64,000 nucleotides of DNA from Pectobacterium sp. A5351 (GCF_028335745.1 NZ_CP116477.1:2914001-2978000), one strand, 5' to 3'; positions 50,067-60,796 are shown, numbered from the stretch's first letter. Numbers and translations: made by a program. Notes: generated from the sequence alone by a model not told the origin.

Positions 50067-50361
50067 AAATAAACCCATCGGTTCCGAAACGGTATGTTAA
50101 CCCCATCCAATACGCGCCATCCCGCCCGTGCAGGTAGCCTGAGAAACGGGATGTTTCATATTGAAGATTGATTATTATATGTCAAGCTGGTGTTATCAGG
50201 ACGCTGAAATCAACGGGGTTTACGCGATCAAATGCTCTCAGATGCCCTATCCGTCCTATTTTCACCAGAAAATACCGCAACCGACAGTTCGGTGAAACGC
50301 AGGATAGGTTTTCTCTGCGAGTTTCAGTAAAGTGGAATAAAACCGCAACTCAGGGTGATCT

Positions 50362-51312
50362 ATGGCACATAACCACAGCCACACGGAATCAGGTAACAGT
50401 AAACGCCTGCTGGCCGCATTTATCATTACCGCCACGTTTATGGTGGCAGAAGTCATTGGCGGCCTGCTATCCGGCTCCCTCGCCTTGCTGGCGGATGCAG
50501 GTCATATGCTGACAGACGCCGCCGCGCTGTTTGTCGCGCTTATCGCCGTGCGTTTCGCACAGCGTAAGCCCAATGCGCGCCATACCTTCGGCTATTTGCG
50601 GCTCACGACCCTCGCTGCGTTTGTAAACGCGCTGACGCTGATACTGATTACCGCGTTCATCTTCTGGGAAGCCATCCAACGCTTCTATGAGCCTCAGCCT
50701 GTTGCGGGCGTCCCCATGCTGCTTGTCGCCGTTGCCGGATTGCTGGCAAATATCGTGGCGTTTTGGCTGTTACACCACGGCAGTGAAGAGAAAAACATTA
50801 ACGTCCGTGCAGCAGCCCTGCACGTGTTGGGCGATCTACTCGGATCCGTCGGCGCGATTGTGGCGGCCATCATCATCCTTTATACCAACTGGACGCCTAT
50901 CGACCCGATTCTCTCTGTTTTAGTGTCGTGTCTGGTGCTACGCAGCGCCTGGGCGTTATTGAAAGAGAGCATTCACGAGCTGTTGGAAGGCACACCTACC
51001 CAACTTAGCATTGAGATTTTGCAGAAAGATCTGACGCTGAATATTCCTGAAGTCAGGAATATTCACCACGTTCATTTATGGCAGATTGGTGAAAAACCGA
51101 TGATGACACTGCATGCGCAGGTGGTTCCCCCTTACGATCACGATGCGCTGTTAAGACGTATTCAGGAATATTTACTGAAAAACTACCAGATTGGACATGC
51201 GACGGTGCAGATGGAATATCAACGCTGTGATGATGACCACTGCGATTTCCACCATCAGGAAAGCCATCATTCGGCAAACCATGAGGCAGAAGGCCACCAC
51301 CACAAGCATTAA
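50362..51312 (+). CDS. zitB: Zinc efflux transporter ZitB (cation diffusion facilitator)
   Basis: The 316-residue CDF exporter (E. coli 313) has six transmembrane helices. The HxxxD zinc site is in [15 protein letters not shown], and the second in [14 protein letters not shown]. Both ends are His-rich (MAHNHSHTE at the start; [20 protein letters not shown] near the end), as usual for zinc carriers. An AGGGTGAT ribosome site precedes the start. It converges with pnuC with only 7 bp between the stops. It is divergent from aroG, the same neighbours as in E. coli. Confidence 0.95.
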   Translation: MAHNHSHTESGNSKRLLAAFIITATFMVAEVIGGLLSGSLALLADAGHMLTDAAALFVALIAVRFAQRKPNARHTFGYLRLTTLAAFVNALTLILITAFIFWEAIQRFYEPQPVAGVPMLLVAVAGLLANIVAFWLLHHGSEEKNINVRAAALHVLGDLLGSVGAIVAAIIILYTNWTPIDPILSVLVSCLVLRSAWALLKESIHELLEGTPTQLSIEILQKDLTLNIPEVRNIHHVHLWQIGEKPMMTLHAQVVPPYDHDALLRRIQEYLLKNYQIGHATVQMEYQRCDDDHCDFHHQESHHSANHEAEGHHHKH

Positions 51313-51319
51313 GTTTGGA

Positions 51320-52045
51320 TTATACACTCGGTGAAACCGTGCTAACGCGGTTTTCCTGTGCGCTCTTAATCCATAACCAGGAACCGTTCAGGGCGATCAG
51401 CGTCAGGATCGCGTACTCTACCGCCATCGCGTAGACGCCCTGATAAGCAAAAATCACCACGCTTATCACATCAATCACCACCCACAGCAGCCAGTTTTCG
51501 ACGTATTTACGCGTCATCAGGATCATCGCGACGATCGACAGCACCATCATGGTGGAATCCCAGAATGGGAACGCATCCGGCTGGAGAGTCGGCATATGTA
51601 CTGCAAGCCCTAAACCCTGCATGCCAGAAACAGCAATACGCGTCAGCACAGCGAATACCGCATCAATATAGAACGTCATCAAGCCAATCGTGACAATACA
51701 CGCCACCGACCAGCAAATCAGCTTCTGCACTGGCAGCCAGCGGATGCGTAGCTCCACTTCCTGCAAGTCCGTCTTCCGCGTCCAGGCATACCAGCCATAA
51801 ATATTGGCGGCAAAAAAGAAGATTTGCAGCAACAGGCTGGCGTAAAGCTGAATCTGGAAAAAGATCACAGCAAACAGCGTGACGTTAATCAACCCAAACA
51901 GATAGTTGATGGTTTTTTCCTGACTCGCGAACCAAATACACAGCAGGCCAAACAGCGTACCAATCGCCTCAATCCAGGAAAGATCGTATCCCCCTTCCCC
52001 CAAAGGAATATGAATTAACATGTTGCTGGTACTAAAAAAATCCAT
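51320..52045 (-). CDS. pnuC: Nicotinamide riboside transporter PnuC
   Basis: The 241-residue membrane protein (E. coli 239) has seven transmembrane helices and imports nicotinamide riboside for NAD salvage. Family stretches: GYDLSWIEAIGTLFGLLCIW, LYASLLLQIFFFAANIYGWY, and the substrate region FPFWDSTMMVLSIVAMILMT plus NWLLWVVIDVISV. The start is 52045 (MDFFSTSN) with a GGTGAG ribosome site. It follows nadA, with an ERIC element between them. Confidence 0.96.
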   Translation of the reverse strand: MDFFSTSNMLIHIPLGEGGYDLSWIEAIGTLFGLLCIWFASQEKTINYLFGLINVTLFAVIFFQIQLYASLLLQIFFFAANIYGWYAWTRKTDLQEVELRIRWLPVQKLICWSVACIVTIGLMTFYIDAVFAVLTRIAVSGMQGLGLAVHMPTLQPDAFPFWDSTMMVLSIVAMILMTRKYVENWLLWVVIDVISVVIFAYQGVYAMAVEYAILTLIALNGSWLWIKSAQENRVSTVSPSV

Positions 52046-52080
52046 CTCACCACCCTGTCTCAATTATTGTAAGAAATGTC

Positions 52081-52207
52081 TATGCCCGTCATACTTCAAG
52101 CGGCTTGTGTGTTGGCAGACCTTACTCACCCCAGTCACTTACCTGTGTAAGCTCCTGGGAATTCGCTCGGTTGCCGCCTTCACGCAACTCGAATTATTTA
52201 AGGCATA
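52081..52207. repeat. ERIC element 3 (127 bp, opposite orientation)
   Basis: It is the reverse complement of the family core (acttacctgtgtaagctcct; cgtcatacttcaag at the left end), again 127 bp. It lies in the 183-bp gap between nadA and pnuC, so the nadA-pnuC transcript would carry it. It is more diverged from the other two copies than they are from each other. Confidence 0.92.
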
Positions 52208-52228
52208 TCAAGATGCTCTGATTCGCCG

Positions 52229-53290
52229 TCAGGCATTCCCTTTCACACGCAATTTTAGTGAAGCCGCAAAATCCAGCATGCGATTCAGCGGGATTAATGA
52301 CCCTTCTCGCAGGGCGGCATCAACATGAATCTCATGGGCATTGCCGCCTTGTTCCAGGCCGTTAGCAATCGCTTCCAGCCCATTCATCGCCATCCACGGG
52401 CAGTGCGCGCAGCTACGACAGGTGGCACCTTCACCCGCTGTCGGCGCTTCCAGCAACGTTTTCTCCGGGCAAGCCTGCTGCATCTTGTAGAAAATACCGC
52501 GGTCGGTCGCCACAATCAGTTCGCGCTGCGGTAGCGTTTTCGCCGCCTGAATCAGCTGGCTGGTCGACCCAACAGCGTCAGCCATCTCTACCACGCTCTG
52601 CGGTGACTCTGGATGGGCCAAAATGGCCGCATCCGGATACAGAATCTTCATGCGCTTCAGCGCCTGCGTTTTAAATTCGTCATGCACAATGCACGCGCCT
52701 TGCCAACACAGTACATCTGCACCTGTCTGCTTTTGGACATAGCTTCCCAGATGACGATCCGGTGCCCAGATAATTTTTTCTCCCAGGCTATCCAGATGTT
52801 CGATCAACTCTACTGCGATACTGGACGTGACCACCCAATCAGCACGCGCTTTTACCGCCGCAGAGGTATTGGCATAAACGACGACTGTTCGGTCCGGGTG
52901 TGCATCGCAAAAACGGCTGAATTCCTCGACGGGACAGCCGAGATCGAGCGAACATTCGGCCTCCAACGTGGGCATCAGAACCGTCTTTTCTGGATTGAGT
53001 ATCTTGGCGGTTTCCCCCATGAAGCGAACACCCGCCACCAGCAGCGTCGATGCTGAATGGGTGCTACCGAACCGCGCCATTTCCAGCGAATCCGCCACGC
53101 AACCGCCGGTTTCCTCTGCCAACGCCTGAATTTCAGGATCGGTATAGTAGTGTGCGACCATGACGGCGTTTCTTTCCCGCAACAGCGTTTTTATCCTGCT
53201 ACGATAGTGCTGCTTCGCCTCAGCCGATAATGGCTTCGGCTTTGGCGGAAACGGATAAATGGTCTCATTGCTATCAAAAAAGGTGCTCAT
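52229..53290 (-). CDS. nadA: Quinolinate synthase A
   Basis: The 353-residue [4Fe-4S] enzyme (E. coli 347) makes quinolinate from iminoaspartate and dihydroxyacetone phosphate in NAD synthesis. The three cluster cysteines are visible in the expected segments: [26 protein letters not shown] and [16 protein letters not shown]. Also [13 protein letters not shown] and [12 protein letters not shown]. The start is 53290 ([14 protein letters not shown]); a longer frame extends to 53350. In E. coli it is followed by pnuC and repressed by NadR; possible NadR half-sites lie upstream. Confidence 0.96.
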   Translation of the reverse strand: MSTFFDSNETIYPFPPKPKPLSAEAKQHYRSRIKTLLRERNAVMVAHYYTDPEIQALAEETGGCVADSLEMARFGSTHSASTLLVAGVRFMGETAKILNPEKTVLMPTLEAECSLDLGCPVEEFSRFCDAHPDRTVVVYANTSAAVKARADWVVTSSIAVELIEHLDSLGEKIIWAPDRHLGSYVQKQTGADVLCWQGACIVHDEFKTQALKRMKILYPDAAILAHPESPQSVVEMADAVGSTSQLIQAAKTLPQRELIVATDRGIFYKMQQACPEKTLLEAPTAGEGATCRSCAHCPWMAMNGLEAIANGLEQGGNAHEIHVDAALREGSLIPLNRMLDFAASLKLRVKGNA

Positions 53291-53364
53291 TATGAATTTC
53301 CACGATGACAACTCGGGTTGTAACACCGGATACTGATTCATCATCAGCATCGAAGTTTTCTATC

Positions 53365-53433
53365 CTAAACAAAATACCGAAAAACATGCCCAAAGTCGCG
53401 GTGTTTTTTCCAAAAAACCGGCTATTTTGTTTA
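53365..53433. promoter_or_regulatory. Inverted repeat with possible NadR half-sites upstream of nadA
   Basis: taaacaaaata (53365-53375) and tattttgttta (53423-53433) are perfect 11-bp inverted copies. Each contains the NadR half-site hexamer (TAAACA / TGTTTA), but they face away from the usual TGTTTA-N6-TAAACA layout and are 47 bp apart. They lie 75-143 bp before the nadA start. Confidence 0.35.
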
Positions 53434-53545
53434 ATATGCTTAAAATGCCGATGTGAAATGCGTGAGTGGTATGGCTTATAGACAAAGAGGGAAGATGTAG
53501 CAGCGACATGCCCTCGATCGTCAGCCGCTAATCAGACGTTGCCCT

Positions 53546-54262
53546 TCAGGCGAAGAGGCGATGCCAGAACAGAGAGATAGGAATAACCAGCACCAAAGCA
53601 GGCAGGAAGTTAACCACCGCAAATGATTTGATCTGCGCGATCCTCAGTCCTACCGCAATCATAATAATGCCACCACAGGCAGAAAAATCCCCCATCGTGA
53701 TATCGGTCATAAAGGGCATAATCAATTTAGCGGAGAAAAACAACAGCGTCTGGACAATCATCTGCGGTATCGCAATCGACATCACGGCAATGCCAAGCGT
53801 GATGGAAAAAATCAGTGCGGTGAAAATATCCAAAGCAGATTTGATGGTCAGCAGTTGATAATCACCGGTGAGTCCTTCCGTCAACGCGCCGACCACACCG
53901 GTGCCGCTGGCACAAAACAGAACGATTAACGCGGTAAAGTTCTGGGTGTAGACATCCTGCGGTAAGCGGTGCTCTTGTGCAGGCAGAACGCGGTTTAGCC
54001 CTCTCTGAATCATCGTGCCAGCCCACTGTACACCAGACTCCATGCGGAGCAACTCGCCTAACGCAACACCAATCACGATAGCCAGCGCCACCGCAGGCAG
54101 TTGCTGGACTTTAACGACCAGCGTGATACCCATTGCAATCGACACCATCGCAAACGCTGGCGGAAGGCCATCCTGCAAACGTTGGGGGATAAAGCGACGC
54201 AAAGTAATGCCTAAGCCACTACCAATCAAGATAGCAGCACCATTAATCAACGGACCAGTCAT
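53546..54262 (-). CDS. DUF554 family inner-membrane protein (YqgA-like)
   Basis: This 238-residue protein has about seven hydrophobic segments. It starts MTGPLINGAAILIGSGLGIT and continues with GLPPAFAMVSIAMGITLVVK and FCASGTGVVGALTEGLTGD, typical of the DUF554/YqgA family. Its function is unknown; it may be a transporter. An AGGAAG ribosome site precedes the ATG. It lies between nadA and the tRNA-Lys cluster, where E. coli has only tRNA genes, so it was probably inserted or moved there. Confidence 0.8.
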   Translation of the reverse strand: MTGPLINGAAILIGSGLGITLRRFIPQRLQDGLPPAFAMVSIAMGITLVVKVQQLPAVALAIVIGVALGELLRMESGVQWAGTMIQRGLNRVLPAQEHRLPQDVYTQNFTALIVLFCASGTGVVGALTEGLTGDYQLLTIKSALDIFTALIFSITLGIAVMSIAIPQMIVQTLLFFSAKLIMPFMTDITMGDFSACGGIIMIAVGLRIAQIKSFAVVNFLPALVLVIPISLFWHRLFA

Positions 54263-54496
54263 ATATCTTCCTAAACAGGGCTACAGGCGCGTCCCTGTGA
54301 CAGTGACTCCATTCCGCTCGATAGGATGAGAAAACAGTTCCTGACGGGCTATATAGAGCATAGAGAGGGAAAAAAACCTAATATACCGCAAAGTCTTAAC
54401 GAGTAGGGAATGATGATAGGTTTATCTCACCTACACGACACGTGCGATATATAATTTAAAATGAATTTATTCGCGGAAGGAAATCTACTGCCGAAG
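54263..54496. other. Gap between the DUF554 gene and the tRNA-Lys remnants
   Basis: The sequence is AT-rich without a supportable gene; together with the following remnant region the gene-free stretch spans 54263-54677. It holds the likely promoter of the DUF554 gene. No hairpin or repeat stood out before 54497. Confidence 0.5.
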
Positions 54497-54611
54497 TGGT
54501 GGGTCGTGCAGGATGACTCGGCCTTCGGCCTCGCCCCTTCGGGGTCAACGCTAACGCGTTGCTGTCTCGCTTCGCTCGGCTCGAACCTGCGACCAATTGA
54601 TTAAAAGTCAA
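54497..54611 (-). pseudogene. tRNA-Lys remnant interrupted by a hairpin-rich insert
   Basis: 54497-54514 matches the 3' end of the intact tRNA-Lys genes, and 54581-54611 continues the match from the T-loop through the anticodon loop. Between them, 54515-54580 is a 66-bp insert of small palindromes (ggccttcggcc, ccccttcgggg, aacgctaacgcgtt). The insert falls cleanly within the T-loop. The 5' half of the tRNA (D-arm and 5' acceptor strand) is missing. Confidence 0.8.
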
Positions 54612-54677
54612 GATACTTGCTATGTGAATAACGAGAGGAATAGCGATTGTATAATGTTGAATTGAATTGCCAGGAGA

Positions 54678-54753
54678 TGGTGGGTCGTGCAGGATTCGAA
54701 CCTGCGACCAATTGATTAAAAGTCAACTGCTCTACCGACTGAGCTAACGACCC
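54678..54753 (-). tRNA. tRNA-Lys (UUU anticodon), copy 1
   Basis: The minus strand reads GGGTCGTTAGCTCAGTCGGT at the 5' end and ends CGACCCACCA with encoded CCA. The anticodon loop TGACTTTTAATC gives TTT. T-arm GTTCGAATC is normal. It is 76 bases long and identical through the mature region to the copy at 54942. Confidence 0.97.
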
Positions 54754-54797
54754 GCAATGCGGAACTGCTTGATGCTTATTAATACTGTTCTTGAAAC

Positions 54798-54937
54798 TGG
54801 TGGGTCGTGCAGGATTACTCGTCCTACGGACTCGCCCTTCGGGCCAACGCCTTCGCGTTGTTCAAAATCGACACTGCCGATTTTGTCGAACCTTTCGGTT
54901 CTCATCCTTCACGATTCAAAATCAATTATCACACTTG
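54798..54937 (-). pseudogene. Second tRNA-Lys 3'-end remnant followed by a hairpin array
   Basis: 54798-54816 repeats the last 19 bases of tRNA-Lys, preceded by the same cttgaaa context as the intact copy at 54942. It is followed by a chain of small stem-loops: gtcctacggac, gcccttcgggc, aacgccttcgcgtt, aaaatcgacactgccgattt and gaacctttcggttc. The rest of the tRNA is absent. Confidence 0.7.
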
Positions 54938-54941
54938 AAAT

Positions 54942-55017
54942 TGGTGGGTCGTGCAGGATTCGAACCTGCGACCAATTGATTAAAAGTCAACTGCTCTACC
55001 GACTGAGCTAACGACCC
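54942..55017 (-). tRNA. tRNA-Lys (UUU anticodon), copy 2
   Basis: Same 76-base sequence as copy 1, with TTT anticodon and encoded CCA. It lies downstream of cpoB in the same direction, matching the E. coli order cpoB-lysT, so it may be transcribed with its own promoter in the 174-bp gap or by read-through. Confidence 0.97.
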
Positions 55018-55142
55018 AATTTCATGCTGCTTTAGCGTTTTGCTGTTTGCCTTGGCAACGGCGGCACATATTACTGATTTAAATTTTCAGCGCAACCTAT
55101 TTTCTTAAAAAACTGTTTGATTGCTTACTCTTAAGACGTTTA

Positions 55143-55179
55143 GGCACAAAAACCGCTCATGGTGCGCAATTTTTGTGCC
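55143..55179 (-). terminator. Inverted repeat downstream of cpoB
   Basis: ggcacaaaaa and tttttgtgcc form a 10-bp stem around a 17-base loop, 13 bp after the cpoB stop. It may end the tolB-pal-cpoB transcript, although the T-run lies within the stem. Confidence 0.45.
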
Positions 55180-55191
55180 AATTAAGACGGG

Positions 55192-55968
55192 TTATGACGC
55201 AGATAAACGTTTTTGTGCCTGCTTTGCACTTTCTGTATTGGGGTACATTTTTACAACTTGCTGGTAAACGGCCTTAGCTTTATCAGTCTGACCTTTTTCC
55301 TGCATGATCACCCCGACCTTCAGCAAGGCCTCGGCACTTTTTGGTGACTTGGGATAATTTTTAACAACGTTGGCGAAATAGTACGCCGCATCGTCCTTTT
55401 TCCCCTTGTTGTAATTCAACTGACCAAGCCAATAGTTCGCATTAGGCTGATAGGTTGAATCAGGGTACTTCTTGACGAATGCCTGAAATGCGCTGATAGC
55501 CTGATCGTACTGTTTTTTCTCCAGCACGAGCGCGACTGCAGCATTGTAATCCGTATTCGCATCACCCGTACTGACCGGTGCCGCTGTGTTAGCAGCACCG
55601 GTATCAGTACCCGCAGCAGCGGCAGGCATGCCATCTGTCGTCGGTGTAGAGGATGATTGCGAACTTAATCCATCAATCTGCTGATAGATCTGCTTCTGCC
55701 GTTCAACAACCTGATTCAACTGATACTGACTTTCCTGAATCTGCCCACGAAGGCTGTCAATATCGCGCTGATTATCAGAGAGTTGCTGCTGAAGTTGGGT
55801 TAAAAGCTGGCTGTGGGCGTTAGAAATACGCTCCAATTGAGTGACACGGTCTTCGACCGAGCCTGAGCCGACATTACTGATTGGCGCTTGGGCAGTAGCG
55901 GCCCAAGGGACCGCTACGCCAACCAGTAACGACAGACCCAACAGGTGACGTCTGAAGTTACTGCTCAT
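55192..55968 (-). CDS. cpoB: CpoB (YbgF), cell-division coordinator in the Tol-Pal system
   Basis: The 258-residue periplasmic protein (E. coli 263) has a signal peptide (LGLSLLVGVAVPWAATAQA), a trimerising coiled coil at about 40-110 (VTQLERISNAHSQLLTQLQQ), a low-complexity Ser/Thr/Ala linker, and a C-terminal TPR domain (DYNAAVALVLEKKQYDQAIS and repeats). It links TolA to peptidoglycan synthesis by PBP1B. It follows pal by 9 bp. Confidence 0.96.
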   Translation of the reverse strand: MSSNFRRHLLGLSLLVGVAVPWAATAQAPISNVGSGSVEDRVTQLERISNAHSQLLTQLQQQLSDNQRDIDSLRGQIQESQYQLNQVVERQKQIYQQIDGLSSQSSSTPTTDGMPAAAAGTDTGAANTAAPVSTGDANTDYNAAVALVLEKKQYDQAISAFQAFVKKYPDSTYQPNANYWLGQLNYNKGKKDDAAYYFANVVKNYPKSPKSAEALLKVGVIMQEKGQTDKAKAVYQQVVKMYPNTESAKQAQKRLSAS

Positions 55969-55977
55969 GCGATTCTC

Positions 55978-56487
55978 TTAATATACCAGAACGGCACGAC
56001 GGTTTTTGGCATAGGCCGCTTCGTCATGACCGAGAACAGCTGGTTTCTCTTTACCGTAAGAAACGATAGAGATCTGATCGGAAGAAACGCCTTTACCCTG
56101 CAGGTACATTTGTACCGCATTGGCACGACGCTCACCCAGAGCGATGTTGTATTCTGGCGTACCGCGTTCATCCGCGTGACCTTCGATAGTCACTTTGTAA
56201 GACGGGTTGCTACGCAGGAATGCAGCGTGTGCGTCCAGCATCTGAGCGAATTCAGAGCTAACATCGTACTTGTCCAGACCGAAGTAAACGATGTTGTTGC
56301 GCTGTAATTCTTGCATCTGCAAACGAGCTTGCTCAGAAGAAGACATGTTGCCGCCGTCCATCATGCCGTTGTTACCAGCACCCATGGAAGATTGGTCATT
56401 GTCCGCATTCTTGTTGGAGCTACAAGCGGCCACTGCCAGTACCGGCAGAGCCAACATCAGGCCTTTCAGCACTTTATTGAATTGCAT
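55978..56487 (-). CDS. pal: Peptidoglycan-associated lipoprotein Pal
   Basis: The 169-residue lipoprotein (E. coli 173) has lipobox LAVAAC (Cys22) and an OmpA-like peptidoglycan-binding domain: [33 protein letters not shown] with the diaminopimelate-binding Asp/Arg pair. Pal tethers the outer membrane to the wall and binds TolB. It lies 40 bp after tolB and before cpoB. Confidence 0.97.
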   Translation of the reverse strand: MQFNKVLKGLMLALPVLAVAACSSNKNADNDQSSMGAGNNGMMDGGNMSSSEQARLQMQELQRNNIVYFGLDKYDVSSEFAQMLDAHAAFLRSNPSYKVTIEGHADERGTPEYNIALGERRANAVQMYLQGKGVSSDQISIVSYGKEKPAVLGHDEAAYAKNRRAVLVY

Positions 56488-56527
56488 TTCTTATGTCCTT
56501 TGACGAGTTTATTGTACATATCTGTAC

Positions 56528-57820
56528 TTATAGATACGGCGACCAGGCAGGGAATTTAACCTGTCCATCAGTAGCCGGAAGACGCGCTTTGAAACGCCCA
56601 TCTGTCGAAACCAACTGTAGCACTGACCCCAACCCTTGTTTGGAGCTGTAGATCACCATCGTGCCATTCGGTGCGATACTTGGCGTTTCGTCCAGGAACG
56701 TGTCCGTTAATACTTGTACGGCACCCGTTACCAGATCCAGTTTGGAAATATGCTGAGCTCCGCCATTAGAGCCAACCGTTACCAAAAATTTCCCGTCGGC
56801 GCTCACATCAGCATCCTGGTTCTGGGCACCTTCCCAGGTCAAACGCTGCGGTGTTCCGCCGTTAACATTAACTTTATAAACCTGAGGACGACCCGCCTGA
56901 TCTGAAGTATAGGCCAAGGTCTGGCTGTCAGGGAACCACGTTGGCTCCGTATTATTGCTACGGCCATCCGTCACCTGGCTGATTTGTCCAGAACCCAGAT
57001 TCATGACATACAGGTTCAGGCTACCGCTCTTGGAGAGCGCGAATGCCAGTTTACTACCATCTGGAGAGAAAGAAGGCGCACCGTTATGACGTGGGAAAGA
57101 AGCAACCTGGCGGATCGCGCCATTTGCCAGCGTCTGGATAACCAGCGCAGAACGACCACTTTCAAACGTGACATAGGCCAGTTTGCTGCCATCTGCGGAC
57201 CAGGCCGGAGACATCAGCGGCTGTGGCGAACGGTGAACAACAAATTGGTTGTATCCGTCATAATCCGCAACGCGCAGTTCATACGGGAACTGACCGCCGT
57301 TGGTCTGAACAACGTAAGCGATACGGGTACGGAATGCGCCTTTGATACCGCTCAGTTTCTCAAACACTTCATCGCTGGCCGTATGTGCAGCATAGCGCAG
57401 CCATTGCTTAGTGACTTTGAACTGATTCTGAGCCAGAACGTTACCTGGGTTACCTGAGGTATCGACGAGCTGGTAAGAAACCAGATAGCTGCCATCGGCA
57501 CTCGGTTGAACCTGACCAACCACAACCGCATCAATACCCAGCGCCGTCCATGCAGCAGGCGTGACCTCAGATGCCGTCGCAGGCTGCTGTGGCATGCGGT
57601 TTGCGTCGATCGGGTTGAACTTGCCACTGTTGCGTAAATCAGCACCCACGATGCCGCCTACGTCTTCAGGCGCAGCGCCCGGCCCCGCCCATTTGAACGG
57701 AACCACACCGATAGGACGCGCAGAGTCTACCCCTTGGGTAATCTCTATGCGTACTTCCGCGTGCAGCGCCGCTGCCCACAGCATTAAAAAGCTTAATGCA
57801 ACTTTCAGTACTTGCTTCAT
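56528..57820 (-). CDS. tolB: Tol-Pal system protein TolB
   Basis: The 430-residue periplasmic protein (E. coli 430) has a signal peptide ([21 protein letters not shown]), an N-terminal alpha/beta domain and a six-bladed C-terminal propeller with [30 protein letters not shown] and [10 protein letters not shown] repeats. It binds Pal and TolA. A GGGAGATGAG ribosome site precedes the start. It is 138 bp after tolA, so an internal promoter is possible. Confidence 0.97.
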   Translation of the reverse strand: MKQVLKVALSFLMLWAAALHAEVRIEITQGVDSARPIGVVPFKWAGPGAAPEDVGGIVGADLRNSGKFNPIDANRMPQQPATASEVTPAAWTALGIDAVVVGQVQPSADGSYLVSYQLVDTSGNPGNVLAQNQFKVTKQWLRYAAHTASDEVFEKLSGIKGAFRTRIAYVVQTNGGQFPYELRVADYDGYNQFVVHRSPQPLMSPAWSADGSKLAYVTFESGRSALVIQTLANGAIRQVASFPRHNGAPSFSPDGSKLAFALSKSGSLNLYVMNLGSGQISQVTDGRSNNTEPTWFPDSQTLAYTSDQAGRPQVYKVNVNGGTPQRLTWEGAQNQDADVSADGKFLVTVGSNGGAQHISKLDLVTGAVQVLTDTFLDETPSIAPNGTMVIYSSKQGLGSVLQLVSTDGRFKARLPATDGQVKFPAWSPYL

Positions 57821-57958
57821 CTCATCTCCCTTATCCAGACGCGAAGTCTACGATAAATTAGCAGAATTTTAACAAAAACAAACCAATGTCAACAAAACAA
57901 CATAACCTGGTTTATTTACCATCGTAATAATCTTAAATCTATTGGGTAAACAGCCCGG

Positions 57959-59134
57959 TTACTGCGGTTTAAAGTCTATCGGCGCGTTTTTGAAAGCCTC
58001 ATAAACCTCTGTGCTCGGTGGCTTCGGTATTCTAGCCTGTTTGGCAGCCGCAATAGCCGCCTGACATAATGCCGGATCGCCGCCTTCAGCAGTGACATCA
58101 ATCAGCAGACCATCTGGCGCCAGCTTAATCCGTAATGTACAGGTACGTCCTTTGTAGAGCTGCCAGTCATAAAACTTGCTTTGAATGGCTGAACGCACCT
58201 GGCCGCCATAGCTATCCAGCGCTGCGCCTGATGCACCGCTCTTCTTATTGTTGCCTGCGCCCGCAGGCGCGCCACCGCCGGATTTCGGCGCATTTTTCGA
58301 TGAAGCCAATCCACCCAGCAAATCATCAACGGCGCTTTCCTGCTTAGCCGCTTCTGCTGCCGCTTTCTTTTTATCATCAGCCGCTTTCTTAGCCGCTGCG
58401 GCTGCTTCTGCCTTTTTCGTTGCTTCAGCCTCAGCTTTTTGTTTTGCTGCCTCAGCGGCAGCTTTCTGCTTAGCTTGTTCAGCCTCTGCGGCTGCCTTTG
58501 CTGCTTCTGCTTTAGCAGTTTCTGCCGCCTTCTGCTTAGCCGCCTCAGCCGCTTTTTCCTTCGCTTCTTCTTCCGCCTGCTTCTTAGCAGCAGCGGCAGC
58601 GGCAGCCTGCTTCTTCGCTTCGTCTTCCGCTTTCTTCTTAGCGTCTGCCGCCGCTTTCGCCTGCTGTTCAGCTTCAGCCTTCGCTTTAGCCGCCGCCGCT
58701 TCGGCTTGCTTCTGCTGTTCTTTTGCCTGCTGAGCCGCAGCTTCAGCCTGCTTACGCTGTTCTGCCTGCTCCTGAGCCTGCTTTTTCGCCTCTTCCTGCG
58801 CTTGCAGACGTTCTTTTTCCAGCTCTTTCAGCCGCTGCTGTTCAGCGGCTTGCTTCTGCTGAAGCTCTTCGGCCTGCCGTTCAGCCTGCTTTTGACGCTG
58901 CTGTTCAGAACGTTTCGCATCAGTTTGCTGCTGCTGTTGGCGGTTATATTGCTCCACCACTGCGCTCGGATCGACCATGACGGCATCAATTGACGAGCCT
59001 CCGCCGCCCCCGCTGGCATCCATCGTTTGCGTCGACGAACTCCAGAGCAGCAAAGCAATCAGTATGATGTGCAAAACAGCCGAGATAATAACGGCGCGTT
59101 TCAGCTTATCGTTTTGTTCGTTTGCCTTTAGCAC
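57959..59134 (-). CDS. tolA: TolA, energy-transducing envelope protein
   Basis: The 391-residue inner-membrane protein (E. coli 421) has one N-terminal helix (AVIISAVLHIILIALLLW) with the Ser/His face that contacts TolQR. A long helical domain of Ala/Lys/Glu/Gln repeats spans about residues 65-280, and the globular C-terminal domain follows (YGGQVRSAIQSKFYDWQLYK, TCTLRIKLAPDG). The start is GTG at 59134. The repeat domain is shorter than in E. coli, a usual length variation. It lies 64 bp after tolR. Confidence 0.96.
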   Translation of the reverse strand: MLKANEQNDKLKRAVIISAVLHIILIALLLWSSSTQTMDASGGGGGSSIDAVMVDPSAVVEQYNRQQQQQTDAKRSEQQRQKQAERQAEELQQKQAAEQQRLKELEKERLQAQEEAKKQAQEQAEQRKQAEAAAQQAKEQQKQAEAAAAKAKAEAEQQAKAAADAKKKAEDEAKKQAAAAAAAKKQAEEEAKEKAAEAAKQKAAETAKAEAAKAAAEAEQAKQKAAAEAAKQKAEAEATKKAEAAAAAKKAADDKKKAAAEAAKQESAVDDLLGGLASSKNAPKSGGGAPAGAGNNKKSGASGAALDSYGGQVRSAIQSKFYDWQLYKGRTCTLRIKLAPDGLLIDVTAEGGDPALCQAAIAAAKQARIPKPPSTEVYEAFKNAPIDFKPQ

Positions 59135-59198
59135 AAGCGATTCCCAAAAACAGTGTTGCCAGAAATAGGCTTAACGATCATTACCGTGATGCGCTCAT

Positions 59199-59624
59199 TT
59201 AAATGGGTTGAGTCATCAAACCAACGGATTTTACGCCAGCCTGATGCAACAAATTCAACGCTTTAATGATCTCATCATAAGGAACATCCTTCGCGCCACC
59301 AATCAAAAAGACCGTCTTGGGATTGGTTGACAGCCGTGATTGCGCTTCAGCAACCACTTGTTCTGCTGGAAGTTGTTCCATACGATTTTGTTCAACAACC
59401 AGACTATATTGTCCTATGCCTGAAACCTCTACGATCACGGGCGGATTATCATTGCTGGAGACCGTTTTTGAGTCGGTCGCATCCGGCAGGTCCACCTCAA
59501 CGCTCTGCGTAATAATGGGGGCTGTCGCCATAAAAATCAGCAACAGCACCAACAGCACGTCCAGTAACGGAACAATGTTGATCTCGGATTTCAGTTCACG
59601 ACGGCCTCTGCGTACTCGTGCCAT
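59199..59624 (-). CDS. tolR: TolR, proton-channel component of the Tol system
   Basis: The 141-residue protein (E. coli 142) has a single transmembrane helix with the protonatable Asp (NIVPLLDVLLVLLLIFMATA, Asp23) and a periplasmic ExbD-like domain. With TolQ it uses proton motive force to energise TolA. It lies 12 bp after tolQ. Confidence 0.97.
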   Translation of the reverse strand: MARVRRGRRELKSEINIVPLLDVLLVLLLIFMATAPIITQSVEVDLPDATDSKTVSSNDNPPVIVEVSGIGQYSLVVEQNRMEQLPAEQVVAEAQSRLSTNPKTVFLIGGAKDVPYDEIIKALNLLHQAGVKSVGLMTQPI

Positions 59625-59636
59625 GATCCCCCCTGA

Positions 59637-60724
<1,088 letters not shown>

Positions 60725-60796
60725 TCTACATCCCGGTAATGCATTAAACCTCGCTACTATACGCAAGAGAAATGAGGTTTGGAATGGATTGTGACA

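Noticed and set aside
50067..50361. TyrR box between aroG and zitB
   Set aside because: The best stretch (near ggggtttacg) keeps only one half of TGTAAA-N6-TTTACA; the other half does not match.
54757..55011. Open frame of 84 codons across the tRNA-Lys remnants
   Set aside because: It overlaps a full tRNA and hairpin arrays, has no ribosome site and no protein similarity that I recognise.
58248..58993. Long open frames on the plus strand opposite tolA
   Set aside because: They are by-products of the Ala/Lys/Glu repeat codons of tolA, with low-complexity Ala/Ser or Leu/Phe products.
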